NCBI GenBank assembly: GCA_038253885.1
Contig: JBBSGP010000015.1
Span: forward strand, 9,875 to 73,874
From: JALZAQ01 sp038253885
GTDB taxonomy: Bacteria > Gemmatimonadota > Gemmatimonadetes > Gemmatimonadales > Gemmatimonadaceae
Length of the DNA: 64,000 nt
Reading direction: 5' to 3'
A program made the position numbers and the translations under genes. Positions 8,912-15,967 of this stretch are shown here, piece after piece. Every line of letters begins with the position of its first letter. The stretch's first letter is position 1. The notes beneath the pieces were generated by a model, which did no database searches, had not been told where the DNA came from, and saw nothing but the letters and a program-made list of their open reading frames with translations.

Positions 8912-9741
8912 CCTGGAGCGCGGTCATCGCCGCCCTGGATTCCGGGGATACGTTCCATTCCACAGTGAGCGTCTATCTACATCCGCTCGCCGGCCGGCCG
9001 ATTCTCTGGCACATCGTACGCACGCTCGGTGACGTGTCGCCGCCCCCCAGCCAGATCCGCATCGTCCATCACGTGGCGACACCGCTCTCCTTGCCTGACG
9101 AGCAGCCCGTGCCCGTGATGACGGAGCCCGTCGCCAAGGGGGGGGAGCTGCTGGCTCTGCGTGCCGCCGTCACCTCCTCGGAACCAAAGGTGCTGTTGGA
9201 CGGAGCGGTTCCGTTGCTGACGACTTCCACCATCTCGCGGCTCCTTCGCGCCAGCGACGGCAGTATCGCGGTCCTGCTCGATGGGCAGGAGGATGCCACG
9301 CCTCTTGCGGTCGCGGGCGAAGGGCCGGCCCTCGCCTCGGCTGACGATCCGCGCCGGCCATCCGGAGCGGTTCGCATCGCGGCCACGTCACGGGATGAGC
9401 TCATCCGCGTCTGCGACCGGCATTCACTGGCGGAAGCGGGTGTGGCGATCCGCGACCGACTCGTCCGTTGGCACGAGGCGAGCGGTGTGAGCTTCGTGCT
9501 GCCGGCGACAAGCTGGGTGGACGCCGACGTCACCATCGGAGTCGATACGGTCATCTATCCCGGCGCGGTGATCGAAGGGCGCACCGAGATCGGTGCCGAG
9601 TGCGTGATCGGCCCTCACTGCCACATCGTGGAATCCACAATTGGCCGCGGCGTCGAGCTGAAAGGATGGAATTACGTGACGCGAACCGCCATCCGGAACC
9701 AGGCAGTGCTGGAGCCGCATGTCAAACGCGGATTGGATTGA
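8908..9741 (+). CDS. GlmU-like nucleotidyltransferase/left-handed-helix protein with degenerate active-site loop
   Basis: The protein has 277 residues. Its N-terminus aligns with GlmU-type sugar nucleotidyltransferases: LHPLAGRPILWHI corresponds to the GlmU segment following the catalytic loop. The loop itself (normally LAAGxGTRM, then a PK pair) reads AALDSGDTFHSTVSVY, so the GxGTR signature and the conserved Lys are missing. Residues about 175-277 form hexapeptide repeats (VTIGVDTVIYPGAVIEG, IGAECVIGPHC) of a short left-handed beta helix without the full acetyltransferase domain. It is probably not a functional uridylyltransferase; it may bind sugar nucleotides or scaffold. GTG 8908 overlaps panC by GTGA. 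Confidence 0.7.
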   Translation: MTWSAVIAALDSGDTFHSTVSVYLHPLAGRPILWHIVRTLGDVSPPPSQIRIVHHVATPLSLPDEQPVPVMTEPVAKGGELLALRAAVTSSEPKVLLDGAVPLLTTSTISRLLRASDGSIAVLLDGQEDATPLAVAGEGPALASADDPRRPSGAVRIAATSRDELIRVCDRHSLAEAGVAIRDRLVRWHEASGVSFVLPATSWVDADVTIGVDTVIYPGAVIEGRTEIGAECVIGPHCHIVESTIGRGVELKGWNYVTRTAIRNQAVLEPHVKRGLD

Positions 9742-10264
9742 GCTGCCCCCGTGGGCAGAGGCCGGCGAGAGCCGACGCAAGCACATGGCGCGAGTGGTGG
9801 CTCTGCTCGAGCAATGGTCGGCGCGGATGGCCATCGACGCATCCGAGGCGCAGGCCTGGCGTGACGCGGGTCGTTGGCACGACGCGCTCCGCGATGCGCC
9901 GGTGAGTGCGCTGCGCACCCTCGTCCCCGATGTGGACTATCCCGCGGAGACGCTTCATGGGCCCGCCGCCGCGCTCCGCCTCCAGGAGGACGGAGAGGCT
10001 CGCGGCGACGTGCTGGACGCTGTTCGTTTTCACACCGTCGGCTGCCCGTGGTGGAGTCGAACCGGCCGGGCGCTCTACATGGCCGATTACCTCGACCCCG
10101 GCCGCTCGCTTTCGGAGATCGATGGCGAGGCGCTGAGGAATCGCGTGCCAGCCGACTTCGAGGGATGCTTTCGTGAAGTCGTACGGCAGCGGCTCCACTG
10201 GGCGCTCCGGGCCGCCCACCCTCTGCTGCCCGACACCGTCGCGCTCTGGAACAGCTTGCTGTGA
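9719..10264 (+). CDS. YqeK-like HD-domain nucleotide hydrolase
   Basis: The 181-residue HD-superfamily protein resembles YqeK, which hydrolyses diadenosine tetraphosphate symmetrically. Ligand residues appear in order: RRKHMARV (first His), GRWHDALRD (HD pair), LHGPAAA (His), AVRFHTVG (His) and LYMADYLDPGR (Asp). These match YqeK motif spacing, although the HD motif context is divergent (YqeK usually has LLHDIAK). The start at 9719 lies 23 bp inside the previous gene. The stop overlaps the LytR_C gene by GTGA. YqeK next to a LytR C-terminal-domain protein is a familiar pairing; the usual rsfS partner is absent here. Confidence 0.75.
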   Translation: MSNADWIELPPWAEAGESRRKHMARVVALLEQWSARMAIDASEAQAWRDAGRWHDALRDAPVSALRTLVPDVDYPAETLHGPAAALRLQEDGEARGDVLDAVRFHTVGCPWWSRTGRALYMADYLDPGRSLSEIDGEALRNRVPADFEGCFREVVRQRLHWALRAAHPLLPDTVALWNSLL

Positions 10265-10719
10265 GCCGCCGGAGAACAGCGGTGATTGTCGGGACGGTGC
10301 TCCTCATCGCGGCGATCGCGGCCGCGGCAACGCGCTGGCGCATCCAGGTTGGCCGAGGGGAAGGATCCCACTCGGTTCTCGTCGCGCGCGATCCCTGCGC
10401 CGGGGCTCGCGATCAAGCCGTCCGCACGCGCATCCGGGTCCAGGTACTCAACGCGACTCGGAAGCAAGGACTCGCGCGGCGGGCGACGATGTTCCTTCGA
10501 GACTGCGGTTTCGATGTCGTGGAGAACGGGAACGTTCTTCCGGCGCGCGAGACGACGGTCGTCTACGATCGGTCCGGGCATCCGGATTGGGCTCGGCTCG
10601 TGGCCTCCATCTTCGATCGCGCACCGGTGGAGATCAGGCCGGACAGCTCACGCTACGTGGATGTGACCGTCCTTGTCGGAGCGGCGTGGCACCCGCCGGC
10701 TGAGCCCTTCTATCCGTAA
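10261..10719 (+). CDS. Membrane-anchored LytR_C-domain protein
   Basis: The protein has 152 residues. Residues 5-23 (TAVIVGTVLLIAAIAAAAT) form a single N-terminal transmembrane helix. The rest, outside the membrane, matches the LytR_C domain: RVQVLNATRKQGLARRA, FLRDCGFDVV, TTVVYDRSG and a C-terminal VDVTVLVG strand. The domain is found at the C-terminus of LytR-CpsA-Psr proteins and alone; its role at the cell surface is poorly defined. The gene starts in a GTGA overlap with the YqeK-like gene, and its 3' end overlaps the convergent rlmN by 72 bp. Confidence 0.75.
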   Translation: MSRRRTAVIVGTVLLIAAIAAAATRWRIQVGRGEGSHSVLVARDPCAGARDQAVRTRIRVQVLNATRKQGLARRATMFLRDCGFDVVENGNVLPARETTVVYDRSGHPDWARLVASIFDRAPVEIRPDSSRYVDVTVLVGAAWHPPAEPFYP

Positions 10720-11739
10720 CTGGCCGCACGCGGCGGCGATATCCATGCCGCGACTCTTCCTGACGGCAACCTCGACCCCAGCCCTCCGCAGCTCGCGTGC
10801 GAACGCGATGATCCGCTGCGGCGGCGACGGCAGCAGGCCGGGCGCTCCTCCGGGATGGAGGGGGATGAGGTTGACGAATGCTCGGCACGCGGTGGCCAGA
10901 GCTGCGAGCTGCAGAGCGTGCTCGACGCCATCGTTCGTACCGCCGAGCATCACGTACTCGAAAGTGACACGGCGCTCGAACGCCTTGGCCGCCTCGATGA
11001 CCTGGGAGAGCGGGTATTTCAGGTTGATCGGCATCAGCTGGCGACGCAGATCATCAGCCGGCGCATGGATCGATAGGGCGAGTCGAAATTGTTCCGGACG
11101 TTCGCCCAGCGCGACGATGCCCGGCAGCACACCGACCGTCGAGACAGTGATGTGGCGAGCTCCGATGCCGATCGCGCTCGGCGAGTTGAGGATCGTCAAC
11201 GCTTGATCCACCGCCTTCCAGTTCATCATGGGCTCGCCCATTCCCATGAATACGACGTTGGTCACTCGAAGCGGTGGGTCGAGGAGCGCCATCTCCCGAA
11301 GCTGCGCCGCGATCTCCCAGACTTCCAGGTTGCGGCGGAAGCCCATCCGTCCGGTCGCGCAGAACGAGCAGGCGAGCGCGCAGCCCGCCTGTGAGGAGAT
11401 GCAGAGCGTCAGGCGCGATCCGTCGGGGATCGCCACCGTCTCCACCGCCTCTCCGTCGGGCAGCCGAAAAAGAAACTTCTGCGTCCCATCCGACGACAGT
11501 TGTCGGGCCGCGATCTCGAGGCGCGGGACGGCGAAGTGGTCCTCCAGCTGCGCGCGGAATGGACGGGGAAGCTCGGTGATGGCGTCGAATGACGGAGCCG
11601 GCAGGCTCCAGAGTCGTTTCGCGATCTGCGAGCCGCGATAGGAAGGCTGGCCTCGAGCGATGGAGAACTCGCGCAGCTTCTCCTCGGCGATGCCGACCGG
11701 ACTGTTGAGCAGATTGATGCGTTCACCGGAGGTGGTCAT
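10648..11739 (-). CDS. rlmN: 23S rRNA (A2503-C2)/tRNA (A37-C2) methyltransferase
   Basis: The 363-residue radical-SAM enzyme methylates C2 of A2503 in 23S rRNA, and of A37 in some tRNAs. The [4Fe-4S] cysteines are C120, C124 and C127 in AGCALACSFCATG. The NVVFMGMGEPMMN segment and the second-half VTFEYVMLGGTND are typical. The final helix ends ELRRAGVEVAVRKSRGMDIAAACGQL, with the second conserved Cys. It is preceded by an outer-membrane-protein gene with an ATGA overlap, and its 3' end overlaps the convergent LytR_C gene. Confidence 0.95.
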   Translation of the reverse strand: MTTSGERINLLNSPVGIAEEKLREFSIARGQPSYRGSQIAKRLWSLPAPSFDAITELPRPFRAQLEDHFAVPRLEIAARQLSSDGTQKFLFRLPDGEAVETVAIPDGSRLTLCISSQAGCALACSFCATGRMGFRRNLEVWEIAAQLREMALLDPPLRVTNVVFMGMGEPMMNWKAVDQALTILNSPSAIGIGARHITVSTVGVLPGIVALGERPEQFRLALSIHAPADDLRRQLMPINLKYPLSQVIEAAKAFERRVTFEYVMLGGTNDGVEHALQLAALATACRAFVNLIPLHPGGAPGLLPSPPQRIIAFARELRRAGVEVAVRKSRGMDIAAACGQLRIEGLSRRVPRRSDKDGHIHVA

Positions 11740-12635
11740 CGAACGGCCGCGCTCAATGTGAATTGATAGATCGCACCCAGGCCAGAACCACTCTCTTCGC
11801 GCGCCACTCCCACGAGATACTGATCATAGTGCAACTGCAAGCCGAGGCGGGGATGCCAGGAGACGTTCCCCAGAGCATCGAGCCGCGCCAGTCCGCCGCG
11901 GGCTTCCCAGATTCCATAGTGCCCCGCGGCGTAGCCAAAATCCTCCCGCTCCGCCCCCTCCGTGAGCGAGGCGCCATAGCCAAGGCGAGCCTCGAGTCGG
12001 TCCTCCTCGCCGGCGACACGGAGATCGGCTCCCAGATTCAAGGTCGTGCGCTCGTCACTCGCGTTGGCCGGTCGCCACAGAAAGGTCGACGCTCCCACGC
12101 TCGCGTCGAATGGCATGAGATGAACGGCCCGGATCCCACCATCCATGCAGATCGCGCCGTTCCGATCGCGATCCATCTCCCCCCAGCGGTAGCGAGCAGC
12201 CACTCCGACGGCGACGTGTGCGGAATGTTGGCGGGCAACGGAGACAGAGACGATGGATGTGGAGTACGCCAGGTCCGGGCCGATTGTCTGGGGATCGGTC
12301 TCGGTGCGGAAAAGATTGGAGACCGAGGCGCGCCCGAGCGACAACCCGGCCGCAAATCGCTCGGGCAGCGCGATGGAGATCCCGACGAGTCGCGCCGTGA
12401 CTCCCTGGTCGGCTGGCGTCTGAAGCGCCACCGCCGACACACGGGCGCGAATGCCGCTGTCGGCCACGATCGATGCCGGATTACCGAGGCCGTCGCCAAC
12501 GGAGCCGCCGAGCGCGGCCGGCCGGTCCATCGTGCCGAGGGGGAGCTGCAGGAGGTCGCGGCCGGGCACGCGCTGCGCACCGGTCGAGTCGGCTGCCGCC
12601 ATCATCATGGCGAGTTGTAACCCTAAGCGGCGCAT
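11736..12635 (-). CDS. Predicted outer-membrane beta-barrel protein
   Basis: The 299-residue protein was set to start at ATG 12635, giving a short hydrophobic signal segment (LGLQLAMMMAAADSTGA). A longer in-frame extension to 12935 is antisense to ptsN and was rejected. After the signal come PAALGGSVGDGLGNPASI, resembling the gate-like N-terminus of FadL/PorV-type barrels (NPA motif), then alternating amphipathic strands and a C-terminal IYQFTLSAAVR. Substrate is unknown. A TTGACG-N17-TAAAGT promoter ends only 7 nt before the ATG, so the mRNA is probably leaderless. It shares an ATGA overlap with rlmN. Confidence 0.65.
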   Translation of the reverse strand: MRRLGLQLAMMMAAADSTGAQRVPGRDLLQLPLGTMDRPAALGGSVGDGLGNPASIVADSGIRARVSAVALQTPADQGVTARLVGISIALPERFAAGLSLGRASVSNLFRTETDPQTIGPDLAYSTSIVSVSVARQHSAHVAVGVAARYRWGEMDRDRNGAICMDGGIRAVHLMPFDASVGASTFLWRPANASDERTTLNLGADLRVAGEEDRLEARLGYGASLTEGAEREDFGYAAGHYGIWEARGGLARLDALGNVSWHPRLGLQLHYDQYLVGVAREESGSGLGAIYQFTLSAAVR

Positions 12636-12642
12636 GAAGATA

Positions 12643-12671
12643 ACTTTAGCCGGCGGGCTCTCGGGCGTCAA
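12643..12671 (-). promoter_or_regulatory. Promoter of the outer-membrane protein-rlmN operon (leaderless)
   Basis: On the minus strand, TTGACG (12666-12671), a 17-bp spacer and TAAAGT (12643-12648) precede ATG 12635. Seven bases separate the -10 box from the start codon, so transcription should begin at or next to the A of ATG. Confidence 0.6.
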
Positions 12672-12680
12672 GCGCGCGCC

Positions 12681-12709
12681 TTTCGACCACCCGTGGCCCG
12701 GGTTAGATT
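12681..12709 (+). promoter_or_regulatory. Possible promoter for ptsN-aspS operon
   Basis: TAGATT (12704-12709) follows a weak -35 TTTCGA (12681-12686) at 17 bp. It is positioned correctly upstream of GTG 12742 in the divergent intergenic region. The -35 is poor, so the call is tentative. Confidence 0.35.
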
Positions 12710-12741
12710 TCGGCGCTTGTACACGCCTATTCGGAGCCCGC

Positions 12742-13200
12742 GTGCTACTTTCTGAGCTGCTCTCGCTGAACCGTGTCCTGGTTCCGCTTCGCAGCCGCAC
12801 GAAAGCGGACGTCATCCACGAGCTCGTCTCACTGGTCGCCGATGGCCGCCGCCCTGGCGAGGCCGATGCGATCCTGTCGTCCGTTCGCGAGCGCGAGCGG
12901 GTCCTCAGCACCGGTATCGGGGACGGCGTCGCCATCCCTCACGGGAAGACGACGTTCATCGACCAGCTCGTCCTCGCCGCCGGCGTGACGCCGTCGCCCA
13001 TCGACTTCGACGCGCTCGACGGCAAACCGGTTCAACTCTTCTTTCTACTGGTGGGCCCGGAGAGCGCCTCGAGCGCACACGTGAAGGCACTGAGTCGCAT
13101 CTCCCGGCTTCTTCGCCGGGATCAGCTTCGCGCGTCGCTCATAGCCGCCACCGACTCGGACGAGTTTCTCCGCGTCATTCGCGCATCAGAGGTGCCGTGA
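12742..13200 (+). CDS. ptsN: PTS EIIA component, nitrogen/fructose type
   Basis: The 152-residue EIIA domain is PtsN/FruA-like. The phosphorylatable histidine is H67 in GVAIPHGKT. The fold is complete from the N-terminal VIHELVSLV helix to the final SDEFLRVIR. No EIIB or EIIC domain is attached and none is nearby, so a regulatory phosphocarrier role like PtsN is more likely than sugar uptake. GTG 12742 was chosen because earlier in-frame codons lack conservation and lie over the divergent promoter region. The stop overlaps aspS by GTGA. Confidence 0.85.
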   Translation: MLLSELLSLNRVLVPLRSRTKADVIHELVSLVADGRRPGEADAILSSVRERERVLSTGIGDGVAIPHGKTTFIDQLVLAAGVTPSPIDFDALDGKPVQLFFLLVGPESASSAHVKALSRISRLLRRDQLRASLIAATDSDEFLRVIRASEVP

Positions 13201-15002
13201 GAGGTCCGAGTCACGACGGCGCTTTCGGCACCAGCATACGCTCCCATCTCGCCGGCAGTCTTCGCCTGTCCCATGTCGGCACGCGGGTGAGCCTCGGCGG
13301 GTGGGTGCACCGCGCGCGCAACCTCGGAGGAATCGTCTTCCTCGACCTCCGCGACCGGGCTGGCATCGTCCAGGTCTCCTTCGATCCGCGGCACGTCGAG
13401 CCGGATCTCATCGTCCGGGCAGCGTCGCTCGGTGCCGAGAGTGTCGTGTTGGTCGAGGGAGAGGTCGTCGAACGGCCGCGAGACATGCGGAATACCGACC
13501 TGCCGACCGGGGAGGTGGAAGTCAGACCGAGTCGGCTCGAGCTCGTGGGCCCAGCCACCACCCCGCCCATCCCGGTCGCGCGCGGCAAGGGAGAGCTTCT
13601 GCCGGCTGAGGAGTTGCGTTTGCGGCATCGCTTCCTCGATCTCCGCCGTCCCGAGCTGCAACACAACATCATCCTGAGGCATCGGCTCCTGCAGGTGGCT
13701 CGCCGATTTCTCAGCGACCTCGGCTTCGTCGAGGTGGAGACGCCGATCCTCACCAAGCCGACGCCGGAGGGAGCTCGTGACTACCTCGTGCCCAGTCGGG
13801 TGCATGCTGGCGAATTCTACGCATTGCCCCAGTCACCGCAGCTTTACAAACAATTGCTGATGGTCTCCGGCTTCGACCGGTATTTCCAGCTTGCGCGCTG
13901 TTTTCGCGATGAGGATCTGCGCGCGGACCGGCAGCCGGAGTTCACCCAGATCGACATCGAAGCCTCCTTCGTCGGACAGGAGGACATCTTCCGCATCGGC
14001 GAAGGGTTGATTGGCGCGTTGTGGGGGGAGGCCGGACTTTCGGTGGACGTGCCATTCGAACGGATGTCGTACGCTACCGCAGTCGAGCAATACGGCACGG
14101 ATCGGCCCGATCTGCGTTACGGCATGCCGATCTTCGACGCTGGCGACGTTTTCCGCGATTCTGAATTCGAGGTGACGAAGCGAGCGTTGGCGGCTCGTGG
14201 GCGCGTGCGCGGCATCCGGATTCCCGGTGGCGCGGCGCTGTCGAGGAAGCAGGTGGACGAGCTCGAGGCGATCGCGAAGTCAGCGGGGGCGCTCGGATTG
14301 CTGCGCCTCAAGAGGGGAGTGGGCGGCGGACCGGTCGAAGGCCCGCCAGCCAAGTTCCTGGCCGAGGGTGCCGCCGAGAGACTGGCCCTCGTCGAGGGAG
14401 ATCTGTGTCTTCTGGTGGCGGGCGGCGACCTGGTGTCGAGCCCGGCTCTGGACCGGGTGCGCCAGGAGGCGGCGCGGCTGATGCGGCTGGTGCCCGATGG
14501 CGTTCGTCGCTTCCTGTGGGTCACGGACTTTCCGTTGTTCAGTCGAGATGCGGAGACGGGAGCCATCGTTCCGGAGCACCATCCATTCACCGCGCCCCAT
14601 CCGGATGACCTGGCGCTGCTCGACCACGCGCCGGAGCGCGTTCGCTCTCAGGCGTACGACGCTGTCCTGAACGGCCTGGAGCTGTCCAGCGGCAGCATCC
14701 GCATATCCGATCCGCTATTGCAGAGCCGGATCTTCGGCTTGCTCGGCATTGGAGAGGAGACAGCGCGACAGCGATTTGGCTTCCTGCTCGAGGGGCTTCG
14801 TGCCGGCGCTCCTCCCCACGGTGGCGTCGCCTTCGGCTTCGACCGCATCGCGATGCTCCTGGCGGGAGCGACATCGCTGCGCGATGTGATCGCCTTCCCC
14901 AAGACGACCGCGGCCCGATCCCTGTTCGAGGGAGCTCCGACAGTCGTCCCGCCGGAGGATCTGCGAGTGCTGCACATCAGAATGGACGGCGAGAACCTGT
15001 GA
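13197..15002 (+). CDS. aspS: Aspartyl-tRNA synthetase
   Basis: The 601-residue bacterial-type class IIb synthetase has an N-terminal OB-fold anticodon-binding domain (VSLGGWVHRARNLGGIVFLDLRD), motif 1 and 2 region (RCFRDEDLRADRQPEFTQID), the bacterial GAD insertion (about 300-400, with GIRIPGGAALS) and motif 3 (GVAFGFDRIAML). The flipping-loop and aspartate-binding residues appear in place. Whether it also charges tRNA-Asn cannot be decided here, since neither gatCAB nor asnS is visible. It overlaps ptsN upstream and phoH downstream, both by GTGA. Confidence 0.96.
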   Translation: MRGPSHDGAFGTSIRSHLAGSLRLSHVGTRVSLGGWVHRARNLGGIVFLDLRDRAGIVQVSFDPRHVEPDLIVRAASLGAESVVLVEGEVVERPRDMRNTDLPTGEVEVRPSRLELVGPATTPPIPVARGKGELLPAEELRLRHRFLDLRRPELQHNIILRHRLLQVARRFLSDLGFVEVETPILTKPTPEGARDYLVPSRVHAGEFYALPQSPQLYKQLLMVSGFDRYFQLARCFRDEDLRADRQPEFTQIDIEASFVGQEDIFRIGEGLIGALWGEAGLSVDVPFERMSYATAVEQYGTDRPDLRYGMPIFDAGDVFRDSEFEVTKRALAARGRVRGIRIPGGAALSRKQVDELEAIAKSAGALGLLRLKRGVGGGPVEGPPAKFLAEGAAERLALVEGDLCLLVAGGDLVSSPALDRVRQEAARLMRLVPDGVRRFLWVTDFPLFSRDAETGAIVPEHHPFTAPHPDDLALLDHAPERVRSQAYDAVLNGLELSSGSIRISDPLLQSRIFGLLGIGEETARQRFGFLLEGLRAGAPPHGGVAFGFDRIAMLLAGATSLRDVIAFPKTTAARSLFEGAPTVVPPEDLRVLHIRMDGENL

Positions 15003-15964
15003 GCGAGGAAGCCGTTGTCCACCGGTTGAACACGGAAGGCGCCGACCTGCTGACGCTGGCCGGGGTAAACGATGCCAACCTGATCGAGTTGGCGCGTGCA
15101 ACCGGCACCAGGGTCACCCTCCGCGGTGACGCGCTCTCGCTCGCTGGGCCGCTCGAGGCCGTGGAGCGCGCGACGGCGATCGCCCAACGGATGATCGACA
15201 CCGCCCGGCAGGGCTCGCCCCTGACCGCCGACGACGTCCTGCGGCTCGGGGAGGACGGCGGGAGCCTGGGCGACGGCGATGGCGCGCTGCCTGGCGGGAC
15301 ACGAATCGTGCTACCGGGCGTGCGGAAGGTCATCCAGCCGAAGACGCCGGGCCAAGCGCGTTATCTCCAGTCGATGCAGGAGAACGACATCGTGGTCGGA
15401 ATCGGCGCGGCTGGTACCGGCAAGACGTACCTGGCCGTCGCGGCAGCTGTCGACGCGCTGGCGAAGAAGCGCGTGAGGCGGATCATCCTTGCCCGCCCGG
15501 CGGTGGAGGCCGGAGAGAATCTCGGCTTCCTGCCCGGCGACCTGCAAGCGAAGGTCGATCCCTACCTGCGCCCGCTCTACGACGCCCTCGACGACATGAT
15601 GCCTCCCGAGCGGGTTCAGAAGGCACTGGAGACCCGCGTACTGGAGATCGCCCCTCTCGCGTACATGCGCGGGCGCACCCTCGGCGACGCCTTCGTCATC
15701 CTCGACGAGGCACAGAATGCGACCGCGGCGCAGATGAAGATGTTCCTCACGCGCCTGGGGGTGAACTCGAAGGCCGTCATCACCGGCGACAAGACTCAGA
15801 TCGACCTGCCCGAGCGGGAGCAATCGGGCCTGATCCAGATCGAGCGCATTCTGAATGGTATCGACGGCATCGGATTTCATTACTTCACCGAAGCGGATGT
15901 GATCCGGCATCGACTCGTACGAGACATCATCAGGGCGTACGCGCGGGATTCGGGGGCCGAGTAG
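14999..15964 (+). CDS. phoH: PhoH-family ATPase
   Basis: The 321-residue cytoplasmic P-loop protein has a small N-terminal KH-like region (residues 1-75) and the PhoH ATPase core. Walker A is GIGAAGTGKTYLA (134-146), and Walker B is FVILDEAQNAT (232-242). The conserved MRGRTL and ITGDKTQIDLP motifs are present. PhoH proteins are helicase-like ATPases repeatedly linked with YbeY in rRNA or RNA metabolism, and ybeY lies two genes downstream here. The GTG start overlaps aspS. Confidence 0.92.
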   Translation: MSEEAVVHRLNTEGADLLTLAGVNDANLIELARATGTRVTLRGDALSLAGPLEAVERATAIAQRMIDTARQGSPLTADDVLRLGEDGGSLGDGDGALPGGTRIVLPGVRKVIQPKTPGQARYLQSMQENDIVVGIGAAGTGKTYLAVAAAVDALAKKRVRRIILARPAVEAGENLGFLPGDLQAKVDPYLRPLYDALDDMMPPERVQKALETRVLEIAPLAYMRGRTLGDAFVILDEAQNATAAQMKMFLTRLGVNSKAVITGDKTQIDLPEREQSGLIQIERILNGIDGIGFHYFTEADVIRHRLVRDIIRAYARDSGAE

Positions 15965-15967
15965 GCC

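Noticed and set aside
12636..12935. Longer N-terminus for the outer-membrane protein
   Set aside because: It would be antisense to ptsN and consists of Ser/Arg-rich sequence; the signal peptide begins at ATG 12635, just after a good promoter.
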